From Branchinecta lynchi (lineage: Eukaryota > Arthropoda > Branchiopoda > Anostraca > Branchinectidae), in the NCBI GenBank assembly GCA_023053575.1, contig JAKZAP010000016.1, positions 20,974,030 through 21,038,029 on the forward strand: DNA of 64,000 nt. The letters are read 5' to 3'. Below the pieces are notes generated by a model. It worked only from the letters and a program-made list of their open reading frames with translations, did no database searches and was not told the origin of the DNA. Position 1 is the first letter of the stretch. The number at the start of each line of letters is the position of its first letter. The position numbers and the translations under genes are program-made. Of this stretch, positions 59,401 through 64,000 are shown piece by piece.

Positions 59401-61018
59401 TGCATCATGGCGACAAGCCAATGAATGCCAAATGTAATAATAAATTAATACCTGGTAGTTTTTTTTTGTCAACTTAGTTTTTTCCATTGTATTTTGTTGT
59501 AGATTTTATGGGCTAATTTATTTTTAACGATCAGCTGTTTGTTAGTGCGTAAGTGTGTGTGAGTTTGTTTGACATGGTTGTTCCTTTTTATACTACTCTT
59601 CAGTTTTGAAGGGTTCCCAGGGGCCGGGAAATGGCCTAATGTTTGGCACAATCAGTACCCCCCCCCCCCCCATCCGGGTAAAAAAGTCAGCCATTGGCTT
59701 TTGCAGAGACCCTTGCCAAGAAGGGCCGAAATATCGCTGCCAAAGCATCGTAGCTGACATATCCGTTTTATGCATTATTTGAATTTATGTCTGCAGAGCT
59801 CGTCTACAAAGGTTTTGTCATACATTTTTCAGTGTAACGACTGTCAAGGGAATTTTCGAAATCGTTGATTGAGTCGTTCTATACTACTTTAGATGAAAGG
59901 ACCTTTCAACAGTCCACCACTCTACCATCGACCTTAGAACATCGTCAACCACTGAGCTTGCAGCCGTGTGCATGCATACCGGCCTACTTAAAGTTTAACT
60001 GAAAAGGACTGAGAAAGGACAATCTACTTACCCGTCACCCGTTCAATTAAAGAGGCGTGAAAACCCGATAAAAATTCGTTATTCCGTTGCTCTACTATTC
60101 ACAAATAATCGATTTTCGTATAGTGGAATTTCCCTGTCGGATCTGTGATACCTCTATTCGCTTGTTCTTGTGGTATGGCTGACGCAAAAGATTTGCGAGA
60201 AATAAGTGTTCCTGCAGTGAGCTGTGATCATCTAGTTCACCACTGGCCACTGAAAACCCGCATTTATGTTGAGATTGAAATTTTCCGCGTCATAGTAGAA
60301 TTTTGTGTTGTGAGGACAGCTGTAGATATTCTGAACGTCATACTGAAGCAAATAGTGAAAAATAAAAAACTCCCTTTGCACAATCCAAATAATACGGAGT
60401 GTTCAATTAAATGATATAAAAATAGGTTGGCTTTTCAGTTAAACTTTAAAGCTAAGAATCCAGGGCTAGGTACGAATTCGATTCCGAATCTACCATTTCA
60501 TGCTGAGGATTCGAATCGACCTTAACAAAAATCAAATCAAGTACATAGGTTAAGGGTCTAAAAATCAGAGGTAACAAAAAGCACTGATATCTAAGGTAAT
60601 CAGGTAACGTGATAGATTACTGAGGATGGTTGGTGGTGAAGACCAAAAAGTTTAAATTGCCTAAGCACACTGTGTAAAAGAAACTGGAAGGATAAAGTCT
60701 AGGAATTTGAGCGGGTTCGTAAGATTGGCAGGTATCCTTGACAACATTTGTAACATTCAGTCAGATCACCAAGTTGAGACCGATATAGTTGTGAAGGTAA
60801 ATTAAGGCCTTTGAGTCTTTGCGAATAAGTCACGGGGGGTCTGTGCAAGACTTCGTGGAACGTTTCATTACTTTTTCTGTGTTTCGCAGATCACTGGCCG
60901 ATCCCGCGGTTTGGCCTTCGTTACCTACAAGCGACGAGAAGACGCAGAGCGGGCCCTTCGTACCCTTAATGGTTTTGGATACGACCACCTTATCCTCCAA
61001 GTCGAATGGTCATTGTAA
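38384..61018 (+). CDS. eif3g: Eukaryotic translation initiation factor 3 subunit G (eIF3g), seven exons, 276 aa
   Basis: eIF3g is an RNA-binding subunit of eIF3, the complex that brings mRNA to the 40S ribosome and aids scanning and reinitiation in the cytoplasm. Seven exons join in one frame: 38384-38400, 42134-42174, 45488-45720, 48442-48606, 53466-53589, 57365-57486 and 60890-61018. Order of parts: short acidic N-terminus with [11 protein letters not shown] (residues 9-19), an eIF3b/eIF3i-binding-type region with [19 protein letters not shown] and [11 protein letters not shown], a CCHC zinc knuckle (C126, C129, H133, C138), a linker with YVPPAKREG, and one RRM with LKVTSL (RNP2, 201-206) and RGLAFVTY (RNP1, 240-247), ending [11 protein letters not shown]. 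The 276-aa length is near that of fly eIF3g and shorter than vertebrate (320). The start was chosen because the tiny exon joins in phase to make [14 protein letters not shown]. The end is odd: the usual [SA]KP..N tail is replaced by SL-stop. Confidence 0.95.
38876..39199. mobile_element. hAT-like MITE (CAGTCTACCACAAATCCC), 8-bp duplication
   Basis: The ends CAGTCTACCACAAATCCCTG and its complement agggatttgtggttgactg are flanked by TGTCAGAC (38868-38875 and 39200-39207). The interior has many CCAGCGTTTGGCATAG palindromic blocks in both orientations. A partial left end lies just upstream at 38692-38730, and an interior fragment at 40424-40483. Confidence 0.85.
39208..40420. other. eif3g intron 1 sequence
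   Basis: No exon is seen. A 21-bp direct repeat (agaattgccaccctacaaat) occurs twice at 40159-40201. A low-complexity tttttca stretch with a cgaatatt hairpin follows at 40280-40385. Confidence 0.4.
40489..40962. mobile_element. Harbinger-like MITE, copy 3
   Basis: The left end is aggcatttctctgtgctccc and the right end ttgtgtaacagaaaaaagct, next to TTA. It shares accaacaagatttttgtggc, gtggctcgaatttgg and cgctttt-ccacgaaaaacatc with the copies at 20035 and 34083. Confidence 0.7.
40968..41920. mobile_element. Foldback element with long, internally repetitive inverted arms
   Basis: The left arm (about 40968-41135) and right arm (about 41525-41920) are complementary over separate blocks: atctcctaccttggagattt faces aacctccaaggtgggaaact, and caggagtgttgcatgaagct faces agcttcatgcaacactcctg. 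Each arm repeats a roughly 50-bp unit with tcctacct and ttgatctgg/gatcttgcc. It lies in eif3g intron 1 just before exon 2. Confidence 0.7.
42134..42174 (+). CDS. eif3g: eif3g exon 2
   Basis: Acceptor taatcatttccag, donor gtacgt; 41 nt (1 + 39 + 1). It codes [13 protein letters not shown] and the first base of Gly20. The PSWA[DE]-acidic motif is the eIF3g N-terminal signature. Confidence 0.9.
42175..42780. repeat. Intron 2 with a diverged ~60-bp direct repeat
   Basis: gctgattatttgatatttac (42439 on) and ggtgattattttatattcac (42541 on) begin two copies, both ending ttgcttgaggagtgt. The rest of this intron segment shows no signal. Confidence 0.55.
42889..43118 (+). repeat. Penelope-type hammerhead repeat, foldback copy with ribozyme
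   Basis: It has the same design as 4707-4967: an inverted partial ribozyme on the left (about 42925-42953), a plus-strand ribozyme at 42993-43036, and the tail gtcagcttgggctcaaagaa. The core reads CTGACGG (last A changed), GAAA is kept, and stem I is weakened (CTTG/GCTG). Confidence 0.75.
43550..43690 (-). repeat. Penelope-type hammerhead repeat, decayed
   Basis: On the minus strand a ribozyme-like segment (43617-43660) has core CTCAAGA instead of CTGAAGA, then GAAATACAGCTC. The flanks ctcaagctgactgcgcatca and aacggatacgtcagccg identify the family. Confidence 0.65.
43729..44170. mobile_element. TTAA element (AGTTTAACTG type), decayed
   Basis: It begins within tcacttaatcaattaaa..gaaaacccgatagaatgcgtta and ends gccttttcagttgaacgttaa. 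The order matches 59992-60445. The left terminal repeat is lost. Confidence 0.6.
44290..44573 (-). mobile_element. hAT-like MITE, family D, copy 4
   Basis: In minus orientation: acgaggcatttaccgactgg, ttctgcagaaaaaacg, degenerate repeats, gcgccgactcggtta, a poly-G run and the terminal agtcgtgacgcccttg. The end opposite (44284-44300) is eroded into a G run. Confidence 0.75.
44600..44778 (+). repeat. Penelope-type hammerhead repeat, best preserved plus-strand copy
   Basis: From ttacaggtttgtttccttcc through the ribozyme (44652-44695) to gctgacgtatccgttgtaaa and the tail gtcagcttgggctcaaagaa. It closely matches 4830-4970. Confidence 0.8.
44652..44695 (+). ncRNA. Hammerhead ribozyme, intact, CAGC/GCTG subfamily
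   Basis: CAGC (44652-44655) pairs perfectly with GCTG (44692-44695). Core CTGACGA (44656-44662) and GAAA (44684-44687) are both consensus. Stem II is GG and CCCTT against AAGGG and CC with one bulged A and a GCCAAG loop. The cleavage triplet AUC ends at 44691. In place of stem III there is only ATAT, which is self-complementary and could form stem III between two molecules. All residues of the catalytic core are present. Confidence 0.87.
45168..45463 (+). mobile_element. Palindromic MITE, family A, copy 6
   Basis: gagcgtgttccacccttcta to gtggaacacgctc, nearly identical in layout to copy 2. It ends 24 nt before the eif3g exon at 45488. Confidence 0.88.
45488..45720 (+). CDS. eif3g: eif3g exon 3
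   Basis: Acceptor gtattatacag, donor gtaggt; 233 nt (2 + 77 codons). It codes [20 protein letters not shown] to [12 protein letters not shown]. Basic [18 protein letters not shown] and PNPATTIV match the conserved centre of eIF3g. Confidence 0.95.
45830..46085 (+). mobile_element. LINE-like 3' UTR tail, copy 1
   Basis: It ends gatccagtgctagcgtgtgt, ctattatggaaaaataaagt, close to caatccagtgctagcgagtg at 56766. The AT-rich body with an AATAAA near the end suggests a retroelement 3' UTR; no coding part is seen. Confidence 0.45.
46245..46850. repeat. G-rich tandem array, about three ~170-200-bp units
   Basis: Each unit contains ggtcaatc..gcccagttgc or gggaccagttgc, a poly-G run (46296, 46427, 46638), a cccc(g)aa.. 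block and a ttccgaatctcaccttgac / ttccaaatttcaccttaata / accaagtttcaacttggc block. The 154-codon minus-strand frame at 46109-46573 is a by-product. Confidence 0.65.
47536..47953. mobile_element. TTAA element (AGTTTAACTG type), diverged
   Basis: TTAA at 47532-47535 and 47954-47957 flank AGTTTAGATCAAAGGACTGA and ttcgggtaaact. Internal blocks gaatttccctgtcggat, gcgtcatagtaaaatt and gtagatattctggacgtcac match 59992-60445. Confidence 0.75.
48200..48320 (-). mobile_element. LINE 3' end, minus strand, (AATA)n tail
   Basis: gcaaataaataaattcttta then tttaccacgagactcc resembles an inverted LINE 3' end; only the tail is present. Confidence 0.4.
48442..48606 (+). CDS. eif3g: eif3g exon 4 (zinc knuckle)
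   Basis: Acceptor cttttctttttaaag, donor gtaagt; 165 nt, 55 codons. It codes [20 protein letters not shown], then the zinc knuckle [13 protein letters not shown] (C-x2-C-x3-H-x4-C) and [26 protein letters not shown] is diagnostic for eIF3g. Confidence 0.97.
48615..48812. repeat. G-rich dispersed repeat, copy 2
   Basis: From gatatccaggaatttatttt through two long G runs and a C run to ctggatacggccttgg, related to 23375-23545. It begins only nine bases after exon 4's donor. Confidence 0.65.
48870..49309. mobile_element. TTAA MITE, family S, copy 1 (440 bp)
   Basis: The ends AGGACACCTGAA and TTCAGGTGTCCT are perfect inverted repeats, flanked by TTAA at 48866-48869 and 49310-49313. Body motifs include aatgaaaccatacttgaaca, gtttgggcttaactgg and ggaagtcatacagat. 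Same length as the copy at 55179. Confidence 0.92.
49325..49761. mobile_element. hAT-like MITE (CAGTCAACCACAAATCCC), split by a family A MITE
   Basis: The left end CAGTCAACCACAAATCCCTG and right end ggggattcatggtagactg match 38876-39199. The interior is interrupted by the family A copy at 49389-49676. The flanking octamers agree only in part. Confidence 0.75.
49389..49676 (-). mobile_element. Palindromic MITE, family A, copy 7
   Basis: gagcgtgttccaccc...gatggaacacgctc, in the orientation of copy 3, with gcatgacgtcacgaattctg near the left end. It is nested in the MITE at 49325-49761. Confidence 0.85.
49936..50100 (+). mobile_element. LINE 3' tail, family with cattagtccc motif
   Basis: gaagattttttagacctgat, tagtccctgttttgtg and gctcagtgtaattttgcct match 58640-58760. 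Only the 3' UTR is present. Confidence 0.5.
50145..51780. repeat. 1.6-kb inverted structure: LINE-tail arms around foldback and GGGATCCC repeats
   Basis: The left arm 50145-50235 (acgcactaaacaagagaagg, gaaatagcacagt, tagaaaaccgtgattt) is the complement of the right arm 51680-51775. Between them lie a TTATCCCTC foldback (50258-50440) and GGGATCCC-type sequence in two orientations (50455-51676): right-edge and leader motifs up to 50950, then four inverted units and the complementary leader ending cgttttgggatcccaaaaa. Confidence 0.65.
50258..50440. repeat. Foldback repeat with TTATCCCTC arms
   Basis: tcttgatcagctagttatcc and ctctaggatgatgtgtgagg face tttatccctcgcacatcatc and ttagagggataactagctgg. 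The loop holds cggttgcacttccggcaaac. One arm recurs at 29815-29885. Confidence 0.7.
51830..52530 (-). mobile_element. Dispersed TTAA-type repeat T, inverted copy
   Basis: Read on the minus strand it starts TTAAAGCACAATGGGCACTA (52534 back) and follows 21965-23000 in order, through gccgttttcttgttatcgct, ggcgcggaaattcgaacact and ggcagtcagtaaaaaacgcc. The frames on both strands are short and not recognised. Confidence 0.65.
52540..53130. other. eif3g intron 4 sequence with a LINE tail
   Basis: gatagataagatagataaga followed by tttatttccgtaaaagcaca at 52625-52670 is the inverted 3' end of a LINE with a (TTATC)n tail. The rest shows nothing. Confidence 0.35.
53139..53439 (-). mobile_element. Palindromic MITE, family A, copy 8
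   Basis: gagcgtgttccaccctactt to agggtgaaacgcgctc, orientation as copy 3. It ends 26 nt before the eif3g exon at 53466. Confidence 0.85.
53466..53589 (+). CDS. eif3g: eif3g exon 5 (linker)
   Basis: Acceptor tctccttttctag, donor gtaata; 124 nt (41 codons + 1). It codes [20 protein letters not shown] to [13 protein letters not shown] and the following basic/Gly stretch are the usual linker between knuckle and RRM. The donor gtaata is weaker than those of the other exons. Confidence 0.93.
54012..54055 (-). ncRNA. Hammerhead ribozyme, intact, GAGC/GCTC subfamily
   Basis: On the minus strand GAGC (54055-54052) pairs with GCTC (54015-54012). Core CTGAAGA and GAAA are consensus. Stem II has the same GG-a-CCCTT / AAGGGCC pairing. 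The cleavage triplet is AUA, followed by G of stem I. Compared with 44652-44695, both stem I strands differ and still pair, and the core base N7 differs (A for C), as the family allows. Confidence 0.86.
54300..54513. mobile_element. Near-perfect palindromic MITE (TTTACACACTGCG ends), TGA duplication
   Basis: The left half (tttacacactgcggaaaatc, cgtattttacgcacgttttg) mirrors the right half (caaaacgtgcgtaaaatacg, gattttacgcagtgtgtaaa). TGA flanks both sides (54297-54299, 54514-54516), and the empty site cagctgacgtatcc is present in sister hammerhead repeats. Confidence 0.85.
55179..55618. mobile_element. TTAA MITE, family S, copy 2 (440 bp)
   Basis: AGGACATCTGAA to TTCAGGTGTCCT, flanked by TTAA (55175-55178, 55619-55622). 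It aligns end to end with 48870-49309 with only scattered differences. Confidence 0.92.
55777..56109 (+). mobile_element. hAT-like MITE, family D, copy 5, complete with 8-bp duplication
   Basis: Perfect flanks GATGTCAC (55769-55776 and 56110-56117). The ends are caggggcgtcacgactggg and tggctagtaacgcctctg. The interior has degenerate gtcgatttttcgtcaaaa units between long G and C runs. Confidence 0.92.
56480..56798 (+). mobile_element. LINE-like 3' UTR tail, copy 2, cut by a TTAA MITE
   Basis: It ends caatccagtgctagcgagtg then gagcta, where the TTAA MITE enters. It resembles 45830-46085. No coding part. Confidence 0.4.
56803..57250. mobile_element. TTAA-flanked MITE containing a tRNA-like B box, copy 2
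   Basis: AGGCACAGAAAACTTGACT to AGTCAAGTTTTCTGTTCCT; left flank TTAA, right flank TTGA (one change). It contains the same agatcgtgcgttcgattcct block (57048-57067) as copy 1. Confidence 0.85.
57365..57486 (+). CDS. eif3g: eif3g exon 6 (RRM, first half)
   Basis: Acceptor ctgtttgttttcag, donor gtaagt; 122 nt (2 + 40 codons). It codes [20 protein letters not shown] to [16 protein letters not shown] is RNP2; [12 protein letters not shown] is the first RRM helix and following turn. Confidence 0.96.
57540..57660 (-). repeat. Penelope-type hammerhead repeat, broken
   Basis: On the minus strand the core CTGACGA (about 57592-57586) and stem II are present but GAAA is lost (GAGC). ccagctgacgtgtccgtt marks the family flank. 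Confidence 0.6.
57701..57773 (-). tRNA. tRNA-like sequence, anticodon AGU (Thr type)
   Basis: The minus strand folds as a cloverleaf. Acceptor CCCTCGG pairs with CTGAGGA except the terminal C-A; D stem GCTC/GAGC; anticodon stem CCTGC/GCAGA with an end mismatch; loop CTAGTAA with anticodon AGT; T stem CTGGG/CCCGG and loop TTCAAAT. The A box (TAGCTCAAACGGTAGAGC) and B box (GGTTCAAATCC) are good. No run of T follows within about 20 nt, no intron, no encoded CCA. Two stem mismatches and the absent terminator make a tRNA pseudogene or SINE head about as likely as a working gene. Confidence 0.6.
57774..58555. other. eif3g intron 6 sequence
   Basis: An inverted pair around cgtgtaccgtgaccaataaa and tattggccacggtactatgt lies at 57918-57962. 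Nothing else is recognised. Confidence 0.4.
58560..58935. mobile_element. TTTACACGC palindromic MITE, copy 2, with an inserted LINE tail
   Basis: tggtgggtttacacgcttcg and cgcgtatttcaaaatacgcc mark diverged ends. The middle (58640-58815) is a LINE 3' tail (agaagattttttagaccc to (atc)n), matching 49936-50060. The flanking halves align with 54300-54513. Confidence 0.65.
58945..59110 (-). mobile_element. LINE 3' end, minus strand, (TTCA)n tail
   Basis: (aatg)n at 58945-58963 then aatttatgacgcactgccca; an inverted tail with no coding part recognised. Confidence 0.45.
59440..59640 (+). mobile_element. LINE 3' UTR fragment
   Basis: ttgtagattttatgggctaa, gatcagctgtttgttagtgc, gagtttgtttgacatggttg and tatactactcttcagttttg align with 61960-62095, the 3' UTR of the RRDILARIY-type LINE. 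Confidence 0.65.
59700..59790 (+). repeat. Penelope-type hammerhead repeat, 3' part
   Basis: gacccttgccaagaagggcc then gaaatatcgctg and agctgacatatccgtttta. The 5' core CTGACGA is gone (gcagagaccc). Confidence 0.6.
59992..60445 (+). mobile_element. TTAA element (AGTTTAACTGAAAAG), complete
   Basis: AGTTTAACTGAAAAGGACTG and cttttcagttaaact are inverted ends, with TTAA at 59988-59991 and 60446-60449. It is 454 bp. The 89-codon frame inside shows no family. Confidence 0.9.
60450..60889. other. eif3g intron 6, last part
   Basis: No repeat or exon is recognised; it ends with acceptor tttctgtgtttcgcag. Confidence 0.4.
60890..61018 (+). CDS. eif3g: eif3g exon 7 (RRM second half, stop)
   Basis: Acceptor ctgtgtttcgcag; codes [20 protein letters not shown] to [13 protein letters not shown] and TAA at 61016-61018. 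RGLAFVTY is RNP1. The conserved last residues after VEW[SA] are missing. A good donor, gtaagt, starts at 61015 inside the stop codon context, so a further tiny exon is possible. Confidence 0.88.
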   Translation: MTGRSRGLAFVTYKRREDAERALRTLNGFGYDHLILQVEWSL

Positions 61019-61560
61019 GTTTCTTACGAGTTTATACTTCTTTCATTAGACCCACCCTGGAATACGCAGCACCCGTTTCGCATTTTTCATTATCGCAGGA
61101 ACAAAGAGATAAACTAGAAAGAACACAGAAGCGGGCTCTTCTTATTATTCATAGTGGACCGAAGCTTCCCTACTCATACCTTTTAAAACACTTTAATCTA
61201 AAAACACTGCAGGAGCGCAGAAAGGAGATAAGCACTGACTTCGGTTCAGCCATGGTATCTCATCCTCTCCACTCCCAAGTCCTCCCTCCCCCCTATCAAA
61301 AGGTTAGAAGTCGACCAGGACGAGTGGTAAGTTCTAGGTTCCCGAGCTCTGTCCCGTACCTACAAAACACGCTAGATATGTAAAAAGTTTAATTTCCGAG
61401 TTCGTGAAATATTTTAACGAAGCGTGAATTCTTACTCACATTAAATACATATATTGTAATTTATTCTGTTTCTTTGAGAACAATCGCAAATTTGGTTTAT
61501 AACCAATATAGTCGATTTTTACAATAGAATTTCTATCTATCTATCTTTCCTGTGTTTTTA
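61019..61560 (+). pseudogene. LINE reverse transcriptase C-terminal fragment
   Basis: The frame 61006-61383 reads [55 protein letters not shown] and LPPPYQKVRSRPGRVV, standard for the end of jockey/CR1-like LINE proteins. The stop at 61381-61383 is followed by a UTR and an (ATCT)n tail at 61540-61554. It is 5' truncated exactly at the end of eif3g exon 7. Confidence 0.9.
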
Positions 61561-61582
61561 CTGCGCTGGAAGTCCAGTCAGC

Positions 61583-62110
61583 GTGATGTCGTCATATTAT
61601 TTTTGTGCTGTTATTCTTTTAGGGGGGATGTATCGCAGAGATGTTCTTGGTTCTATTTATACGGCTGTTGCACTTCCTCACATTCTTTTTCCGTCTGCTT
61701 TCTTTTCTTCTTTCCGTCCTTCTGAACTTTCAGCGTTCAGAGTTACTTATTACTATTCTCTAAATTCCTTCTTGGAGAGTAACTCTTTCCTAACGTCTAA
61801 TTTTAAAGTGAAGAATCCTTCGAAAACTTTGAATAGTAAAGTCCAAAACTTTCATAAAAAGGCTGACAACATTCTTCTTCATCACAACCTTTTCCTTTGT
61901 TCACAGAAAAAGCGCCCTGATTAGTTTGTTTATTTTGATCATTGTTTTTCCTTTGTAGTTCATTGTAGATTTAGTAGGTTTTTTTTAGTTAAGTTTTGTT
62001 TATAACGGTCAGCTGTTTATTTGTATGTAAATTTGTGCAAGTTTGGTTGACATGTTTTTGTTTCTTTTTATACATTACTCTCCAGCTTCGAACGATTCAA
62101 ATACAAAATA
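61583..62110 (+). pseudogene. LINE C-terminal fragment and 3' UTR (RRDILARIY family)
   Basis: YRRDVLGSIYTAVALPHILF (from 61631) matches RRDILARIYQSTVLPIVIFP at 401-460, and FHKKADNILLHH matches the later part of that reading frame. The 3' UTR (61960-62110) matches 59440-59640 and ends in caaatacaaaatacaaataa. Confidence 0.75.
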
Positions 62111-62119
62111 CAAATAATT

Positions 62120-62930
62120 AGTTTATGATGCTTCAAGCTGATCTGTATATTTTCATTATTTGAAGAAAAGTGCTCGATGAACTTCTGCGGCGGTTGATAC
62201 GGGTTCGTATCATCCTCGCGGGAGGCTGATACGATATCTTATCAACCTCCACAAAACTCATTGTCATAATATAAACTACCTGTGGGACGTAGGAAGATAT
62301 GCATTATAAACCTGTTCGACAAAAGCCATAATTAGGAATCAGTCATTCCGACAATCATACATCATGTCAAACGATTCTGTAAATATAAAACTACTGACTA
62401 ACGCTACAGAAACGTTTGTAGTCCTGCATTTAAACAAAACAAAAAAGTTGGAAAAGAGAAGAAGTTGGAAAAGAAATGCTAGAAAACGGGGAACCAAGAA
62501 GAAATTTAAAGAATTTTAACACTTCTACAGCAGTAAGCTCAGAAGGTCGAAAAACAGAAAGAAAACAGACGGGAAATGAATGTGAGGAAGTATAACAGCC
62601 ATTTAAGTCGAGCCACTTACCCCAGAACCAAGCGATACATCTCGATACATAATAGCACCAAACGCCCTTCGTACGGAATGCCAGCAGTGCCGGAATCTTA
62701 GGGTGTTAATGGCAATCGAGGGTTTCACCCTCTGCTAAATCATGGTTGTTCGTGATGACGTCTGAGCCCAAAAACGAAAGAAACGAAAGGCAATCAGTTG
62801 TGTAGCATTTGCTGCTGCCCTGTTGCCGTGCCGCGCGATGTAAAATTCTTTTTTTTTGTACATTTTTCGATAGTTGTCTAGAAAAATCTGTTTACATCGT
62901 GTAGGCTGCACTCAGTTTATATAAATGGGG
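62120..62930. other. Intergenic, no recognised gene
   Basis: An inverted pair gttgatacgggttcgtatca and ctgatacgatatcttatcaac lies at 62193-62250. Nothing else is supported. Confidence 0.4.
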
Positions 62931-62931
62931 T

Positions 62932-63160
62932 CAGAGGCGTCACGTATGGGGGGAGACGCCCCCCCCCCAATGTTGTCGGCCAGTCAGTAAAAGTATATAG
63001 CCGAGAAGTAGCAGATTTCCCTAAAAACAGTCGATTTTTTTCTTGGAAACAGTCGATTTTTCGTAAAAACAGTCGGTTATTCCTTAAAATAGTCGGTTGT
63101 TTCTGATAAACAATTTTTTTTTTAATCAGTTGGTTTTTCGTCAATACAGTTATTTTTTTC
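62932..63160 (+). mobile_element. hAT-like MITE, family D, copy 6, right end cut by a TTAA element
   Basis: Left end cagaggcgtcacgtatgggg, then G/C runs, tgttgtcggccagtcagtaa and degenerate cagtcgatttttcgtaaaaa units. The right terminus is missing at the TTAA element that begins at 63165. Confidence 0.8.
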
Positions 63161-63164
63161 TTAA

Positions 63165-63607
63165 AGTTTAACTGAAAAGCCAACTTTTTTTTTGTCATAT
63201 AATTGAATACACCGAATTATTTGGATTCTGCAAAGGTTTTTTTTTTGTTTCCACTATCTCCCCTAGTTATGACGGTCAGAATATCTGCGGCTGTCCCCAC
63301 AACGTAAATTCTACTATGACGCGGAAAATTTGATCTCAACACAAACGTGGCTTTTCATTGGGCAGTGCTGAAGATTGCTTAGTGCCTGAACAAACAAAAT
63401 CATAAATCTTTCTCATCAGGCATACAACAAAAATACAAGCGCATAGAGGTACCACGAGATCACACGGAAATTCCACTATTTGAAAGTCGATTATTCGTGA
63501 ATAGCGGAACAACGAAGTAACGCATTTTCAGCAAGTCTTCAAGCCAATTCAAGTGAATAAGTGATTGGTAACTAGATTGTCCTATCCCAGACCTTTTCGG
63601 TTAGACT
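63165..63607 (-). mobile_element. TTAA element (AGTTTAACTGAAAAG), minus orientation
   Basis: AGTTTAACTGAAAAGCCAAC and ttttcggttagact with TTAA on both sides (63161-63164, 63608-63611). It is the uninterrupted reference for the torn copy at 6495-8112. Confidence 0.9.
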
Positions 63608-63611
63608 TTAA

Positions 63612-64000
63612 AGTTTAACTGAAAAGGGCTTAGATAGGACTATCTACTTACCTATCACTTTTTCACTTACAGGAGCTTGAAAACCCGGCTAAAATGCGTT
63701 ATTTTGTTGCTCCGCTATTCACGAATAATCGATTATCAAATAGTGGAATGTCCTTCTCCGATTTGTATGCTCTGTGCGCTTGTATCTGTGTTGTATACAC
63801 GACGAAACGATTTACGAAAAATTAGTGTTCGCTCAGTGAGCTACCTTCCGTAAGCTGATCACTGGTCACTGAAACGCCGCGCATATCTTGAGATTCAATT
63901 TTTCAGTGTCATAGTAGAAATTTGCGTTGTGAGGATGACCTTAGATATTCTGAACGTCATCCTAGAGCAAATAGTGAAAAATAAAAAATCCCTTAACACA
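63612..64000 (+). mobile_element. TTAA element, second copy, runs off the window
   Basis: It starts AGTTTAACTGAAAAGGGCTT right after the TTAA shared with the preceding copy and follows 59992-60445 as far as aaaaaatcccttaacaca. Confidence 0.88.

Noticed and set aside
61901..61924. Possible last eif3g exon after ttcacag (AAAAAGCGCCCTGATTAG)
   Set aside because: In the phase set by the donor at 61015 it does not give a conserved tail, and the site lies in a LINE protein remnant.

Overview
The window is a stretch of animal (invertebrate) nuclear DNA. It holds parts of two conserved eukaryotic genes, both on the + strand, both split into short exons with GT-AG borders. Everything else is a dense, often nested layer of transposable elements. 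I cannot name the species. The small conserved exons in kilobase-scale introns, LINE reverse transcriptase remnants, hAT-, TTAA-, TA- and Harbinger-type MITEs and Penelope-type hammerhead ribozymes all fit a repeat-rich metazoan. There are no bacterial operons, rRNA genes or CRISPR arrays.

Layout. 1-850: 3' end of a LINE reverse transcriptase (YADD box). 2495-19174: six exons of wdr82, covering about the last 229 residues; the first ~85 codons lie upstream of the window. Its introns hold G-rich tandem repeats, hammerhead-bearing repeats, palindromic MITEs, a hAT element nested in a LINE, and a 22-bp minisatellite. 19175-38383: no recognised gene, mostly MITEs plus some featureless DNA. 38384-61018: complete seven-exon eif3g (276 aa), whose 3' end runs straight into a LINE fragment. 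61019-64000: LINE tails and two TTAA elements placed end to end in opposite orientation.

The two genes act in separate housekeeping processes. WDR82 belongs to the SET1/COMPASS H3K4 methyltransferase and the PNUTS-PP1 complexes, which act on transcribing RNA polymerase II. eIF3g is an RNA-binding subunit of translation initiation factor 3. They share a strand, but the 19 kb between them gives no sign of co-regulation.

The most notable find is a dispersed repeat family carrying hammerhead ribozymes of the minimal, stem III-less kind known from Penelope-like retroelements. Two subfamilies differ at stem I (GAGC/GCTC against CAGC/GCTG) with pairing kept, and two copies are intact (44652-44695 +, 54012-54055 -). 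The mobile-element record is unusually legible: exact 8-bp hAT duplications, exact TTAA duplications in several families, elements nested several deep (6495-8112), and palindromic MITEs sitting about 25 nt before two eif3g splice acceptors.
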